64,000 nt of DNA, taken from contig NC_021353.1 of assembly GCF_000404225.1 (NCBI RefSeq), positions 434,001-498,000 of the forward strand, read 5' to 3'. Below the pieces are notes generated by a model. It was not told the origin of the DNA, searched no databases, and saw nothing but the letters and a program-made list of their open reading frames with translations. The stretch comes from Candidatus Methanomassiliicoccus intestinalis Issoire-Mx1 (GTDB taxonomy: Archaea > Thermoplasmatota > Thermoplasmata > Methanomassiliicoccales > Methanomassiliicoccaceae). The stretch's first letter is position 1. Every line of letters starts with the position of its first letter. Both the position numbers and the translations under genes were made by a program. Positions 17,081 through 25,450 of this stretch are shown in pieces.

Positions 17081-17581
17081 ATGGCAACCGGTCCAAGATA
17101 CAGGGTAGCTTTCCGCAGAAGAAGGGAAGGCAAAACCGATTACAGACAGAGACAGCGTCTTCTCCGTTCTCGCATCCCGAGGGCAGTTGTACGCATGTCA
17201 TCCAAGAACACTTACATTCAGTTCATCGCTTACGACGAAATAGGAGACAAAGTTCTCGCTTCAGCCTCATCAAAAGAACTTACAAAGTTTGGATGGACAG
17301 CACCAACTGGAAATCTTCCAGCAGCTTATCTTACTGGTTATTTAGCCGGTCTCAGAGCTGTTAAAAATGATGCTGATGAAGCAGTGCTCGATATAGGTCT
17401 CAGAACGCCAGTAAAGGGAGGCAACTTATTCGCCGCTCTAAAAGGAATGCTTGATGCTGGTGTAGATGTACCTCATGGAGACGAAGTAATTCCTTCCGAG
17501 GACAGACTCGCAGGTAAGCACATCAGTGACGATCTCGAAGCGATGATCGAGGAAGTCAAGAGCCGTATGGAGGCTGATTAA
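17081..17581 (+). CDS. rpl18: 50S ribosomal protein uL18
   Basis: A 166-residue 5S rRNA-binding protein of archaeal type: GPRYRVAFRRRREGKTDYRQ, YIQFIAYDEIGDKVLASASS and AYLTGYLAGLRAVKNDADEA. The length agrees with the family. It starts immediately after the eL19 stop codon. Confidence 0.95.
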   Translation: MATGPRYRVAFRRRREGKTDYRQRQRLLRSRIPRAVVRMSSKNTYIQFIAYDEIGDKVLASASSKELTKFGWTAPTGNLPAAYLTGYLAGLRAVKNDADEAVLDIGLRTPVKGGNLFAALKGMLDAGVDVPHGDEVIPSEDRLAGKHISDDLEAMIEEVKSRMEAD

Positions 17582-17582
17582 A

Positions 17583-18272
17583 ATGGCCGAATGGACTCCA
17601 AAGACAAGATTGGGAAAGATGGTCTTCAGCGGTGAAGTCACCACCATGAGCCAAGCTCTTGCTACAAAACTCCCTCTGAGAGAACCAGAGATCGTAGATG
17701 CTCTCATTCCAGATCTTAAAGATGAGGTTCTTGATCTCAACATGGTTCAGAGAATGACTGACTCTGGTCGTAGAGTAAAATTCGCTGTAACCTGTGTAGT
17801 AGGAAATGGAGATGGATTTGTTGGAATAGGCCGTGCTAAAGGAAAAGAAGTCGGTCCGACCATCCGCAAGGCTATCGATAATGCGAAATTGAACGTAATT
17901 GAAATTAAGAGGGGCTGCGGTTCATGGGAATGTGCCTGCGGTTCAGCACACTCTCTTCCATTTACAGTTTCAGGCAAGTCCGGATCTGTGGAAGTTACAT
18001 TCAAACCCGCTCCGAGAGGAATTGGTTTGGCTGTAGGAGATGTTGCAAAGAGCATCCTGCATCTAGCAGGTGTAAAAGACTCATGGGGATTTGCCCGTGG
18101 ACATACAAAGACCACAGTCAACTATGCCCTGGCAGTCTTTGACGCTCTTAAGAGAACCTCAGAAATCCGTGTATCTGAAACTCAGGAAAAAGCACTCAAA
18201 ATCATCAGCGGACCAGCACAGATTCATCAAGATGTTATCTCTGCAGAGGACCTTCAAGAGAGGGGAGCGTGA
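17583..18272 (+). CDS. rps5: 30S ribosomal protein uS5
   Basis: A 229-residue decoding-fidelity protein. The double-stranded RNA-binding S5 domain includes KFAVTCVVGNGDGFVGIGRA, and the C-terminal part contains RGIGLAVGDVAKSILHLAG and DSWGFARGHTKTTVNYALAV. An archaeal N-terminal extension (WTPKTRLGKMVFSGEVTTM) is present. It follows uL18 with 1 nt between. Confidence 0.95.
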   Translation: MAEWTPKTRLGKMVFSGEVTTMSQALATKLPLREPEIVDALIPDLKDEVLDLNMVQRMTDSGRRVKFAVTCVVGNGDGFVGIGRAKGKEVGPTIRKAIDNAKLNVIEIKRGCGSWECACGSAHSLPFTVSGKSGSVEVTFKPAPRGIGLAVGDVAKSILHLAGVKDSWGFARGHTKTTVNYALAVFDALKRTSEIRVSETQEKALKIISGPAQIHQDVISAEDLQERGA

Positions 18273-18277
18273 TTTAG

Positions 18278-18742
18278 ATGGCATTTGCTGTAATCAGAGT
18301 CCGTGGACACAAAAACATCAACAAGGATATTGAGGACACTATGAATATGCTCCGTCTCACCCGTATCAACCACTGCGTGATCATCCCAGAAAACGCTGTA
18401 ATGAAAGGAATGCTTCAGAAAAGCAAAGACTTCATTACCTGGGGAGAAGTCTCTGAAGAGACTCTTGCCAAGATGATCAAAGTCCGCGGTAAACTCATGG
18501 GTGACAAACCGATTGATGATGAATACGTGTCACAAAATTCGCAGTTCTCTTCAGTAGATGAATTTGCAAAGAGTGTAGTGAACGATGAGGTCAAGTACGC
18601 CTCACTTAAGGATGTTAAACCTATCTTCAGGCTCCATCCCCCAAGACAGGGATATGAAGCTGTAAAGAAGGATGTCAAAACCCACGGTTCCTTGGGATAC
18701 CGCGGAGCGAGCATCAACGTCCTTATCGAGAAAATGCTGTGA
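18278..18742 (+). CDS. rpl30: 50S ribosomal protein uL30
   Basis: A 154-residue archaeal-type uL30, longer than the roughly 60-residue bacterial form. It has AVIRVRGHKNINKDIEDTMN, MLRLTRINHCVIIP and RLHPPRQGYEAVKKDVKTHG. Its position between uS5 and uL15 is standard. Confidence 0.94.
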   Translation: MAFAVIRVRGHKNINKDIEDTMNMLRLTRINHCVIIPENAVMKGMLQKSKDFITWGEVSEETLAKMIKVRGKLMGDKPIDDEYVSQNSQFSSVDEFAKSVVNDEVKYASLKDVKPIFRLHPPRQGYEAVKKDVKTHGSLGYRGASINVLIEKML

Positions 18743-18752
18743 GGTGAAAAAA

Positions 18753-19181
18753 ATGCCAAGCAGAACAAATAAATTCAGAGGCAGAAGGACACACGGTCGC
18801 GGTAAGAAAAGTGGAAGGGGAGCAGGTAAAATGGGTGGACACGGCAATGCCGGTCTTCTCAAGCACAAATTCATGTGGGTGCTCAAAAACGATCCCCAGC
18901 ACTTTGGTCGTCATGGTTTCAAACGTCCTCAGAAAATGGTCTCTGCCAAAATATCCATGAATTTGGCTACAATGGAAGAGCAGCTTGAAGACTATATGAA
19001 ACAAGGCTTCGCCGTGGAACAAGACGGTAAAGTCAAGATAAATCTCACCAGTATGGGTGTTGATAAACTCTTGGGCTTTGGAAATGTCTCAAAATCCTAT
19101 GATGTAACTGTTGCCGAGACCTCTGCTCTTGCTAGAGAGAAGATTGAGGCTGCCGGTGGCAGTATCGTAGAAGAACTCTAA
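18753..19181 (+). CDS. rpl15: 50S ribosomal protein uL15
   Basis: A 142-residue protein beginning PSRTNKFRGRRTHGRGKKSG with the glycine/basic RNA-binding tail GRGAGKMGGHGNAG. The frame is open further upstream inside uL30, but a GAGGTG ribosome-binding site lies directly before the ATG at 18753. It precedes secY as in most prokaryotic spc operons. Confidence 0.95.
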   Translation: MPSRTNKFRGRRTHGRGKKSGRGAGKMGGHGNAGLLKHKFMWVLKNDPQHFGRHGFKRPQKMVSAKISMNLATMEEQLEDYMKQGFAVEQDGKVKINLTSMGVDKLLGFGNVSKSYDVTVAETSALAREKIEAAGGSIVEEL

Positions 19182-19197
19182 ACCATCCAGTGATACT

Positions 19198-20775
19198 ATG
19201 GCCTATGAACAGAAGAGTATACTGTATAAGTTGAAGCCGATCTCAGATAGGCTCCCCGCAATCAAGCGTCCTGAAGGGCATGTCCACTTCAGGACCAAGA
19301 TTATGTGGGTCATTCTGATGCTCGTCCTCTACTTTATAATGACTAACATTTACCTGTATGGGTTGGATCAGTCAAATATCCTTGATATCTTTGGTCCATA
19401 CCGAACTATCCTTGCTGGTTCCCAAGGATCTTTAATGCACCTGGGTATTGGTCCGATAGTTACTGCATCAATTATCATGCAGCTGTTCGTAGGTGCAAAA
19501 ATCATCAAATTAGATCTTACTGATGATCAGGACAAATCTGTTTACCAGAGCACCCAAAAGCTTCTGGTAATCGTAATGATCATCATTGAATCTGTACCGC
19601 AAGTGTTTGGATACCTTACTCCTTCACCATCTTTAGTCTCAGGTCTGGATGGTGTTGTAGGCTCAACGGGTCTGATCAGTGGTGGCACACTGGCAGCATT
19701 TATAATCGTGCTGCAATTGTGTATAGGTTCGTATCTTGTATTCCTCATGGATGAAGTGATATCTAAATGGGGAATAGGCAGTGGTATATCGCTGTTCATC
19801 GCCGCAGGAGTTGCGGAAGCCATATTCACGGGTACGTTGAATTGGAATTCTGTAAACGGCGGAGATTTGAGCTTGAGTAATCCGCCAGCCGGAACGATTC
19901 CGAAGACGTTCTATTACATATTCAACATGTCTTCGGCGCAGATGGCAAGTGGTGGTTATGAATCGATATTGCTGCAGCCGCCTAATCCGATGATAGCTCT
20001 GATAGGTACGATAATCATCTTCCTATTCGTGGCGTACATCGAATCTTCAAGGATCGAACTGCCATTAGCACATGGAGCAGCTCGTGGAGCAAGAGGCAGA
20101 TATCCAATCAAATTACTCTATGCTTCAAACATACCTGTCATCTTAATGTCCGCTCTCTTAGCCAACTTCAGTATCGTTTCATTACTGTTGTATACAAACC
20201 CTACATTGGAAGGAATTCCTCTGATTGGTCACAACGACTGGATTGGAATGTATCCGGATGGCACAACGACGGCAGAAGGTGGTCTGGCGTGGTATCTGTC
20301 AACGCCTAATGGTCTCTCAGGTTGGTTGTTACCGATCTTGGATCCGGCGCAGTATGGTAGCTATGCGTATGGACACACTCCATTGCAGGTTATTGCCAAA
20401 GTAATCATCTTCTTCGGAGCGATGGTGTTTGGTTCCATATTGTTCGCCAAGTTCTGGATCATGACAACAAACATGGGTCCCGAATCAGTCGCAAGACAGA
20501 TTGAATCATCAGGTATGCAAATCCCAGGTTTCAGACGAGATCCGAGAGTTCTGAAACGTGTGCTGGAAAGGTATATCCCGGTAGTAACGGTCCTATCTGG
20601 TGCAATTGTGGGAGCACTTGCAGCTGGAGCTGATCTCATTGGTACGGTAGGTAATGCATCAGGTACTGGTGTGTTGCTTGCGGTGGGTATCTTAATCCAC
20701 TTCTACGAAGCAATGGGTCGCGAACAGATGATGGAAATGCATCCTATGCTAAGGGGATTCTTCGGGGGTGAGTGA
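19198..20775 (+). CDS. secY: Protein translocase subunit SecY
   Basis: A 525-residue multi-spanning membrane protein that forms the Sec channel. The N-terminal cytosolic segment (KRPEGHVHFRTKIMWVILML) leads into TM1. The plug region (GSQGSLMHLGIGPIVTASII) and the FLMDEVISKWGIGSGISLFI segment after TM5 are conserved. The C-terminal FRRDPRVLKRVLERYIPVVT precedes the last helices. About ten membrane segments are visible. It is somewhat longer than the usual 430-490 residues because of extracellular loop insertions. It is co-transcribed with uL15 and overlaps the EMC3-like gene. Confidence 0.96.
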   Translation: MAYEQKSILYKLKPISDRLPAIKRPEGHVHFRTKIMWVILMLVLYFIMTNIYLYGLDQSNILDIFGPYRTILAGSQGSLMHLGIGPIVTASIIMQLFVGAKIIKLDLTDDQDKSVYQSTQKLLVIVMIIIESVPQVFGYLTPSPSLVSGLDGVVGSTGLISGGTLAAFIIVLQLCIGSYLVFLMDEVISKWGIGSGISLFIAAGVAEAIFTGTLNWNSVNGGDLSLSNPPAGTIPKTFYYIFNMSSAQMASGGYESILLQPPNPMIALIGTIIIFLFVAYIESSRIELPLAHGAARGARGRYPIKLLYASNIPVILMSALLANFSIVSLLLYTNPTLEGIPLIGHNDWIGMYPDGTTTAEGGLAWYLSTPNGLSGWLLPILDPAQYGSYAYGHTPLQVIAKVIIFFGAMVFGSILFAKFWIMTTNMGPESVARQIESSGMQIPGFRRDPRVLKRVLERYIPVVTVLSGAIVGALAAGADLIGTVGNASGTGVLLAVGILIHFYEAMGREQMMEMHPMLRGFFGGE

Positions 20776-21482
20776 TCATTCCCGCTAATTCCCCTATCCA
20801 AACCCCTTCCTATACCCCAGCACCTAATTCGAAGAAGACAAACAGCATGATGCTTACAATGCTGGTTTTTGTCCTGGCCATGTTTATTCTCTTCGATCAA
20901 ACAGTTCGTAACTGGCTCGGAAGTGTAGTGGGATATGTTTTAGATCCTACATTAGGTGCGTTGGGACAAAATGATCCAGTGCCAGCTCTATTTTTGACTG
21001 GTATGTTAATGGTTGGATTAAGTACAGTCATCAGACATTTTGCAACAGACTATGTCAAACAAGCTGAGACTCAGAAGATTACAAATGCATTCAACAAAGA
21101 GTTGAGAGCTGCATATCAGGAGAACAACAAGTATAAAATCAAAAAAATGACCGAAATGCAGCAGGAAATGATGCAGAAATCAATGGATATGTCAACAGGA
21201 CAGATGAAAATCATGCCTGTTACCATGATTATCATTGTTCCTTTCTTTGCATGGATCGGTTTCTTCTGTTCAGGTTTGACCGATGGTTCTGAGTTAATCA
21301 GTGTTCCATGGGCGGATGTAGTTAACCTAAATGGTAGAGTAGGTCCGTTCTTCAACTGGATGCTGTTATACTCTGCGATAAGCATACCGTTTGGTCAGCT
21401 GCTGTCTCGTCTCTTGAGATTCCTGATGTTTAGGAAGAGACTCAAGGAGATTGAGCGCGCTGAATCTGAGGCAGCTCAATGA
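20772..21482 (+). CDS. EMC3/TMCO1-type (DUF106) membrane insertase homolog
   Basis: A 236-residue protein with three membrane segments (near residues 27-48, 150-175 and 205-230). The cytosolic coiled coil between the first two carries NAFNKELRAAYQENNKYKIK and KMTEMQQEMMQKSMDMSTGQM, typical of archaeal Oxa1-superfamily Ylp1/DUF106 proteins thought to insert membrane proteins together with SecYE. The start is a GTG overlapping the secY stop (GTGA). The neighbourhood with secY supports the role. Confidence in the family is high; the exact mechanism is inferred from homologs. Confidence 0.88.
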   Translation: MIIPANSPIQTPSYTPAPNSKKTNSMMLTMLVFVLAMFILFDQTVRNWLGSVVGYVLDPTLGALGQNDPVPALFLTGMLMVGLSTVIRHFATDYVKQAETQKITNAFNKELRAAYQENNKYKIKKMTEMQQEMMQKSMDMSTGQMKIMPVTMIIIVPFFAWIGFFCSGLTDGSELISVPWADVVNLNGRVGPFFNWMLLYSAISIPFGQLLSRLLRFLMFRKRLKEIERAESEAAQ

Positions 21483-22003
21483 GAATCACAATAAGCGGAC
21501 CGCCTGGGTCTGGAAAGACCACGGTCTGCACTCTTCTCGGAGAGAGACTCCATTATGATGTAGTCGTCTCCGGAAATATTTTTAGGCAGCTTGCAAAAGA
21601 ACGTAACATGTCATTATCAGACTTTGGATCTCTCTGTTCTGTAGATCCTAAAGTTGACAAAGAGCTTGATTCTAAAATGGTAGATATTGCAAAGTCTGCA
21701 GATAACATCATCTTAGAAGGAAGACTCACTGCGTATATGCTTTCTTCAAACAACATCTCTGCATTCAAAATTTATCTCTATGCATCCAAGGAGGTTAGGG
21801 CTGCAAGAGTCGTCAATCGGGAAGGTGGCTCAATAGAACAGCGCGAAGCAGAGATTGTAGAAAGAGAAGCATGTGAAGCTTTGAGATATAAAAATTATTA
21901 CAATATCGATATTACAGATACATCTGTGTATGATTTGGTTATCGATTCTTCTATGTTAAATCCCGAGGAAATAGTTGAAATGATAGTATCCAAGGTGTCT
22001 TAA
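21479..22003 (+). CDS. cmk: Cytidylate kinase, archaeal type
   Basis: Phosphorylates CMP/dCMP. The P-loop ISGPPGSGKTTVC is at residues 4-16, and the short 174-residue form with VVSGNIFRQLAKERNMSLSD and NIILEGRLTAYML matches archaeal Cmk. It overlaps the EMC3-like gene by 4 nt. In many euryarchaea the order secY-adk-DUF106-cmk-eL14-cbf5 is seen; adk and eL14 are absent here. Confidence 0.93.
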   Translation: MRITISGPPGSGKTTVCTLLGERLHYDVVVSGNIFRQLAKERNMSLSDFGSLCSVDPKVDKELDSKMVDIAKSADNIILEGRLTAYMLSSNNISAFKIYLYASKEVRAARVVNREGGSIEQREAEIVEREACEALRYKNYYNIDITDTSVYDLVIDSSMLNPEEIVEMIVSKVS

Positions 22004-22005
22004 CC

Positions 22006-22962
22006 ATGTCCGAAATGCTCATCCGTGACAAGAGTCCTCTTCCACTAAATGCAGGAAAAAAACCAACCGAACGCACAATCGAGGAGCTTTTGGATGCTGG
22101 CGTTATAAACATGGATAAACCTCAAGGCCCCACTTCACATCAAGCCACTGCATGGGTCAGAGAAATTCTTGGTGTTGATAAGATCGGTCATGGCGGCACT
22201 CTTGATCCTAAAGTTTCAGGAGTCTTGCCAATCGCTACAGGCCGGGCAGTCAGATCTGTAAATCTCACTCTAAAATCTGAAAAAGAATATGTCTGTATAA
22301 TGAGACTTCATCGTGATGCGGATGAAACTGAGATTAGAGATGTAATCTCCACTTTTGTAGGAAGAATCTATCAAGTTCCACCAGTGAGATCTGCAGTGAA
22401 AAGGCAACTGAGAATCAGGACTATTCACTACATAAACATCCTGGATATCAATGGTCGTGATGTTCTTTTTAGAGTTGGATGTGATGCTGGCACATACATA
22501 CGAACTTTGTGTGTAGACATAGGCGATGCTTTAGGTGTTGGAGCAACTATGGAAGATCTGAGAAGAACTAAATCTGGTTCCATGCTGGAAAGCGAATCTG
22601 TCACCCTGCAGGATATCAAAGATGCATATGTTATGTGGAAAGATGAGAATGATGAGAGCTGGTTGCGCAGCATCATTCAACCATTTGAAGTTCTGTTCGA
22701 TCCCCTTCCTAAAATAATTGTCAAAGACAGCGCCGTTGATGCAGTTTGTCATGGTGCTGATTTAGCAGCAGTCGGCATAGCTCAGATTGATTCTTCAATT
22801 CAGAAAGAAGCAACAGTGGCAATGTTTACACTCAAAGGTGAAGCTATCGGAGTCGGATCGGCAAAAATGTCCTGCGATGAGATGATGAAAGCTAAAGAAG
22901 GCATCGCCGTAAAGACCGAACGCGTTTACATGCCAGCAAGCACCTACCCAAAAACTTGGTAG
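22006..22962 (+). CDS. cbf5: tRNA/rRNA pseudouridine synthase Cbf5 (TruB family)
   Basis: Catalytic subunit of archaeal H/ACA ribonucleoproteins. The TruB active-site block GHGGTLDPKVSGVLPIATGR near residue 65 contains the catalytic Asp. VGCDAGTYIRTLCVDIGDAL is the second conserved segment. The C-terminal ~80 residues (KIIVKDSAVDAVCHGADLAA) form the PUA domain that holds guide RNA. It starts 2 nt after the cmk stop and ends the superoperon; an AT-rich gap of about 380 nt follows. Confidence 0.95.
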   Translation: MSEMLIRDKSPLPLNAGKKPTERTIEELLDAGVINMDKPQGPTSHQATAWVREILGVDKIGHGGTLDPKVSGVLPIATGRAVRSVNLTLKSEKEYVCIMRLHRDADETEIRDVISTFVGRIYQVPPVRSAVKRQLRIRTIHYINILDINGRDVLFRVGCDAGTYIRTLCVDIGDALGVGATMEDLRRTKSGSMLESESVTLQDIKDAYVMWKDENDESWLRSIIQPFEVLFDPLPKIIVKDSAVDAVCHGADLAAVGIAQIDSSIQKEATVAMFTLKGEAIGVGSAKMSCDEMMKAKEGIAVKTERVYMPASTYPKTW

Positions 22963-23341
22963 GTAATCAAATTATACAATTCTTAAAATTAATCGTAATT
23001 ATTGAAATTTAATTTATAATCAGAATCGTATCATTTTTTATACTTTTTATCCAGATGTCTGATTTAACACAAAATTCTTTTTAAATTACTCGTATTTATT
23101 TATTTTAACAGTATTTTTATTTTATTATTCATACTTAACTTAAAGTTATGGATGGATCTACCATCCACATTATAGATCATTGTTATTATATATTCATAAA
23201 CTAAATACCCTCTAACTTAAAATATGAATAATAGACAATGGAATTTATTATTCAATTTTAAGGTGGCTTACTGGATAAGCTAGTTGGTCATAATTATGAG
23301 TTATGCAGAGAGATTATGACCTTCATCAGGGGGAAAAATAT
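22963..23341 (+). promoter_or_regulatory. AT-rich intergenic region and leader of the corrinoid cassette
   Basis: Very AT-rich from 22975 to 23260 with no coding frame that I can support. A TATA-like element (TTATTATATATTC) at about 23182-23194 would start a transcript near 23215 and leave a leader of roughly 120 nt. That leader contains a perfect 9-bp inverted repeat, GGTCATAAT at 23286-23294 and ATTATGACC at 23313-23321, and then the AGGGGG ribosome-binding site for the corrinoid protein. Confidence 0.5.
23286..23321 (+). repeat. Perfect 9-bp inverted repeat in the corrinoid cassette leader
   Basis: GGTCATAAT (23286-23294) and ATTATGACC (23313-23321) are exact reverse complements separated by 18 nt. 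The second arm ends about 8 nt before the ribosome-binding site. It could be an RNA hairpin controlling translation or an operator for a dimeric regulator. Confidence 0.6.
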
Positions 23342-23992
23342 ATGAGTAGTAGAGAGGAACTCTTGGATAAATTAGCGAACGCTGTAGTAGGCGGGAAGGT
23401 AGATTTAGCAAAGGAAGGGGCTCAGGAAGTATTAGCTGCTGGAAATGATGTAGTAACAGCTCTTGATGCAATCAATGAAGGCCTTGTAAAAGGAATGTCT
23501 ATTGTTGGTGACAAATATGCTGCACATCAGGTTTACCTTCCTCAGGTATTAATGTCTGCCCATACGATGTATGGTGGTCTTGACATTCTGCTGCCTGCTA
23601 TACCTAAATCAGAAGTAGCAAACAGGAAGAAATGTCTGATTGCAGTTGTTGAAGGGGATGTTCACGACATCGGAAAGAACATAGTCAAGACAATGATCAC
23701 TGCTTCAGGATTTGATGTAAACGATCTGGGAAAAGACGTTCCCTCGCAGAAGATCGTGGAAACAGCAGAAGCAGACCAGACTAACGTTGTTGCTATGAGT
23801 ACCTTAATGACTCCAACCATGGATAGTATGAAAGCAACTATTGATGGATTAGTAGAAAGTGGATACCGCTCTAAATGTAAAGTTATAATTGGAGGAGCTC
23901 CAACCTCTCCATCGTTTGCAGAAACAATCGGTGCTGACTACAGGGGAGGTAACGCACAGGATGCAGCTAACTACCTGAAAGAGGTGTTGTGA
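23342..23992 (+). CDS. Methyltransferase cognate corrinoid protein (MtaC/MtbC/MtsB-like)
   Basis: A 216-residue methyl carrier. Residues 1-90 form the helical cap (LDKLANAVVGGKVDLAKEG and VLMSAHTMYGGLDIL). Residues 95-216 form the B12-binding Rossmann domain with DVHDIG, which supplies the lower axial His of cobalt, the STLM serine motif, and VIIGGAP. A methyltransferase partner loads a methyl group on Co(I), and the next gene's product probably unloads it. An in-frame ATG exists at 23303, but AGGGGG is spaced 8 nt before the ATG at 23342. The stop is 1 nt before the methyltransferase ATG. The substrate cannot be read from the sequence. Confidence 0.9.
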   Translation: MSSREELLDKLANAVVGGKVDLAKEGAQEVLAAGNDVVTALDAINEGLVKGMSIVGDKYAAHQVYLPQVLMSAHTMYGGLDILLPAIPKSEVANRKKCLIAVVEGDVHDIGKNIVKTMITASGFDVNDLGKDVPSQKIVETAEADQTNVVAMSTLMTPTMDSMKATIDGLVESGYRSKCKVIIGGAPTSPSFAETIGADYRGGNAQDAANYLKEVL

Positions 23993-23993
23993 T

Positions 23994-25079
23994 ATGGCTG
24001 ATATGACATATATGGAAAGAGGTGCAGCTGCATTAGCTAATGAAAAAGTAGACCGATTGACGATCTACCCAATTGCCTGCGGTGTTGGCAGAAAGTTAAT
24101 CGGTGATGGAACCCTCACATATAGAGAATGGGTCAATGATCCTAAGCTATTTGCGCAGGCCTTTATCGAAATACAAAAATATTTTGGACTCGACTTTGCG
24201 ATCGGATTAATGGACCTCTCTGTGATGGCCGGCGATCTTGGAGCTGGAGTACGTATGGATGAACAGAATACTCCATTTGTTGAGAAACATATTGTAAATG
24301 ACTTAGAGGATTATGAGAAGTTTGAAGTTCCAGACATAACCAAAGGCCGATCTGCTGTATTATTAGAAGGTACAAAAATCTTCGCAGATGCACTAAATGA
24401 TGAGATAATTACAGCCGGTTTCATTGAAGGACCGCTTCTTGCCCTATCTCAGTCAGCTGGTGCAGAAAGATTATTCATGGATATGTTCACCAATCCATCT
24501 GCAGTTCATAAAGCACTGGAAGTAATGACAGAATACGATGCACAGATGATTGAAGGTTTTGCTAAAACCGGTGTGAAAGGTCTCTGCTGGGATTATCTTT
24601 GGGGAAACTACGCTGTTCTCGGTGATGTAGAATATCATGAGTTTGAGGCAGATAAGTACGCATCTAAACTTAATAAAATGACAGTGGATAATGGAATGGC
24701 CATGTGCATTCACAACTGTGCAGATTTACCACATTTAAACACGCAGATCAAAGAGTACAAGCCTTCCATCTACTCCATGGCATATTATCCATTAATCAGT
24801 GATTCTCCCACAGCATCTCAAGTTATTGAGCAGGGATATGCAGACAACTGTCTGATTGCAGGTCAGATCGATCCTCAGGTATTCATTAGATCTTCAGCAG
24901 AAGATGTGGCAAAAATAACTTCGAATTTATGTCAGGAAGTTAAAACTGCCCTCTGCAAACGCGGTCTAAACTCTACATACTGCATATCAAGTGGTTGTGA
25001 GATTCCTCCAGATATTAACTGCAGGTTAGAGAACATTCAGGCAATGGTAGATACAGCAAAAGTCGAAGGCCGCATGTAA
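23994..25079 (+). CDS. UroD-family corrinoid methyltransferase (MtaA/MtbA/MtsA-like)
   Basis: A 361-residue TIM-barrel protein of the uroporphyrinogen decarboxylase superfamily. The zinc-type His-x-Cys motif is visible in CIHNCADLPHLN near residue 240, and a further Cys in SSGCEIPPDINCRLENI near residue 336. These are the ligands used by MtaA/MtbA to activate coenzyme M thiol. FIEGPLLALSQSAGAERLFM and WDYLWGNYAVLGD are other family segments. It could be a CoM methylase for the corrinoid partner, or, like MtsA, act on both a methylated thiol and CoM. It is adjacent to the corrinoid gene and certainly co-transcribed. Confidence 0.87.
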   Translation: MADMTYMERGAAALANEKVDRLTIYPIACGVGRKLIGDGTLTYREWVNDPKLFAQAFIEIQKYFGLDFAIGLMDLSVMAGDLGAGVRMDEQNTPFVEKHIVNDLEDYEKFEVPDITKGRSAVLLEGTKIFADALNDEIITAGFIEGPLLALSQSAGAERLFMDMFTNPSAVHKALEVMTEYDAQMIEGFAKTGVKGLCWDYLWGNYAVLGDVEYHEFEADKYASKLNKMTVDNGMAMCIHNCADLPHLNTQIKEYKPSIYSMAYYPLISDSPTASQVIEQGYADNCLIAGQIDPQVFIRSSAEDVAKITSNLCQEVKTALCKRGLNSTYCISSGCEIPPDINCRLENIQAMVDTAKVEGRM

Positions 25080-25128
25080 ATGCCAAAAACCCTTTTTTTA
25101 TTTTTATTCATTCGGGCAGGTGATCATA

Positions 25129-25443
25129 ATGACCAATGGTTTCTATGAGGCAATGAGGGCAAAAGGTTTCTCTTACAACACAACAAGTTCAGTTAGAAAG
25201 TTCAAGTGTCCATATTGTGGATTTGAATTCTCATTAGTTTACGCAAGAACGTTTGCTTGTCAGGGCTGCTCAGAAGCAAATAAGAGTTGTCCAAAAGTAA
25301 GGTGTGCCAAATGTGATACAGAATTCTGGATCAAAGAAATGCCTAATGTATACAATGATTATCAGCAGCGTGATTTAGCTCAACACATCTCTGGTATTGT
25401 AAAGAAATATAATGATGATATGGGATATGTGCATAATCGGTGA
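25129..25443 (+). CDS. Zinc-ribbon protein of the corrinoid cassette
   Basis: A 104-residue protein with three Cys pairs: KCPYCGFEF, ACQGCSEANKSCPKVRC and AKCDTEFW. It has no membrane segment and is probably a double zinc-binding or iron-sulfur protein. The start is the ATG at 25129 after GGTGATC; a GTG at 25120 is also in frame. It sits 50 nt after the methyltransferase and 7 nt before the HyuA-like gene, so it belongs to the same transcript. I do not recognise a named family. A role in metal or electron delivery to the corrinoid system is inference. Confidence 0.7.
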   Translation: MTNGFYEAMRAKGFSYNTTSSVRKFKCPYCGFEFSLVYARTFACQGCSEANKSCPKVRCAKCDTEFWIKEMPNVYNDYQQRDLAQHISGIVKKYNDDMGYVHNR

Positions 25444-25450
25444 TTTGTAA

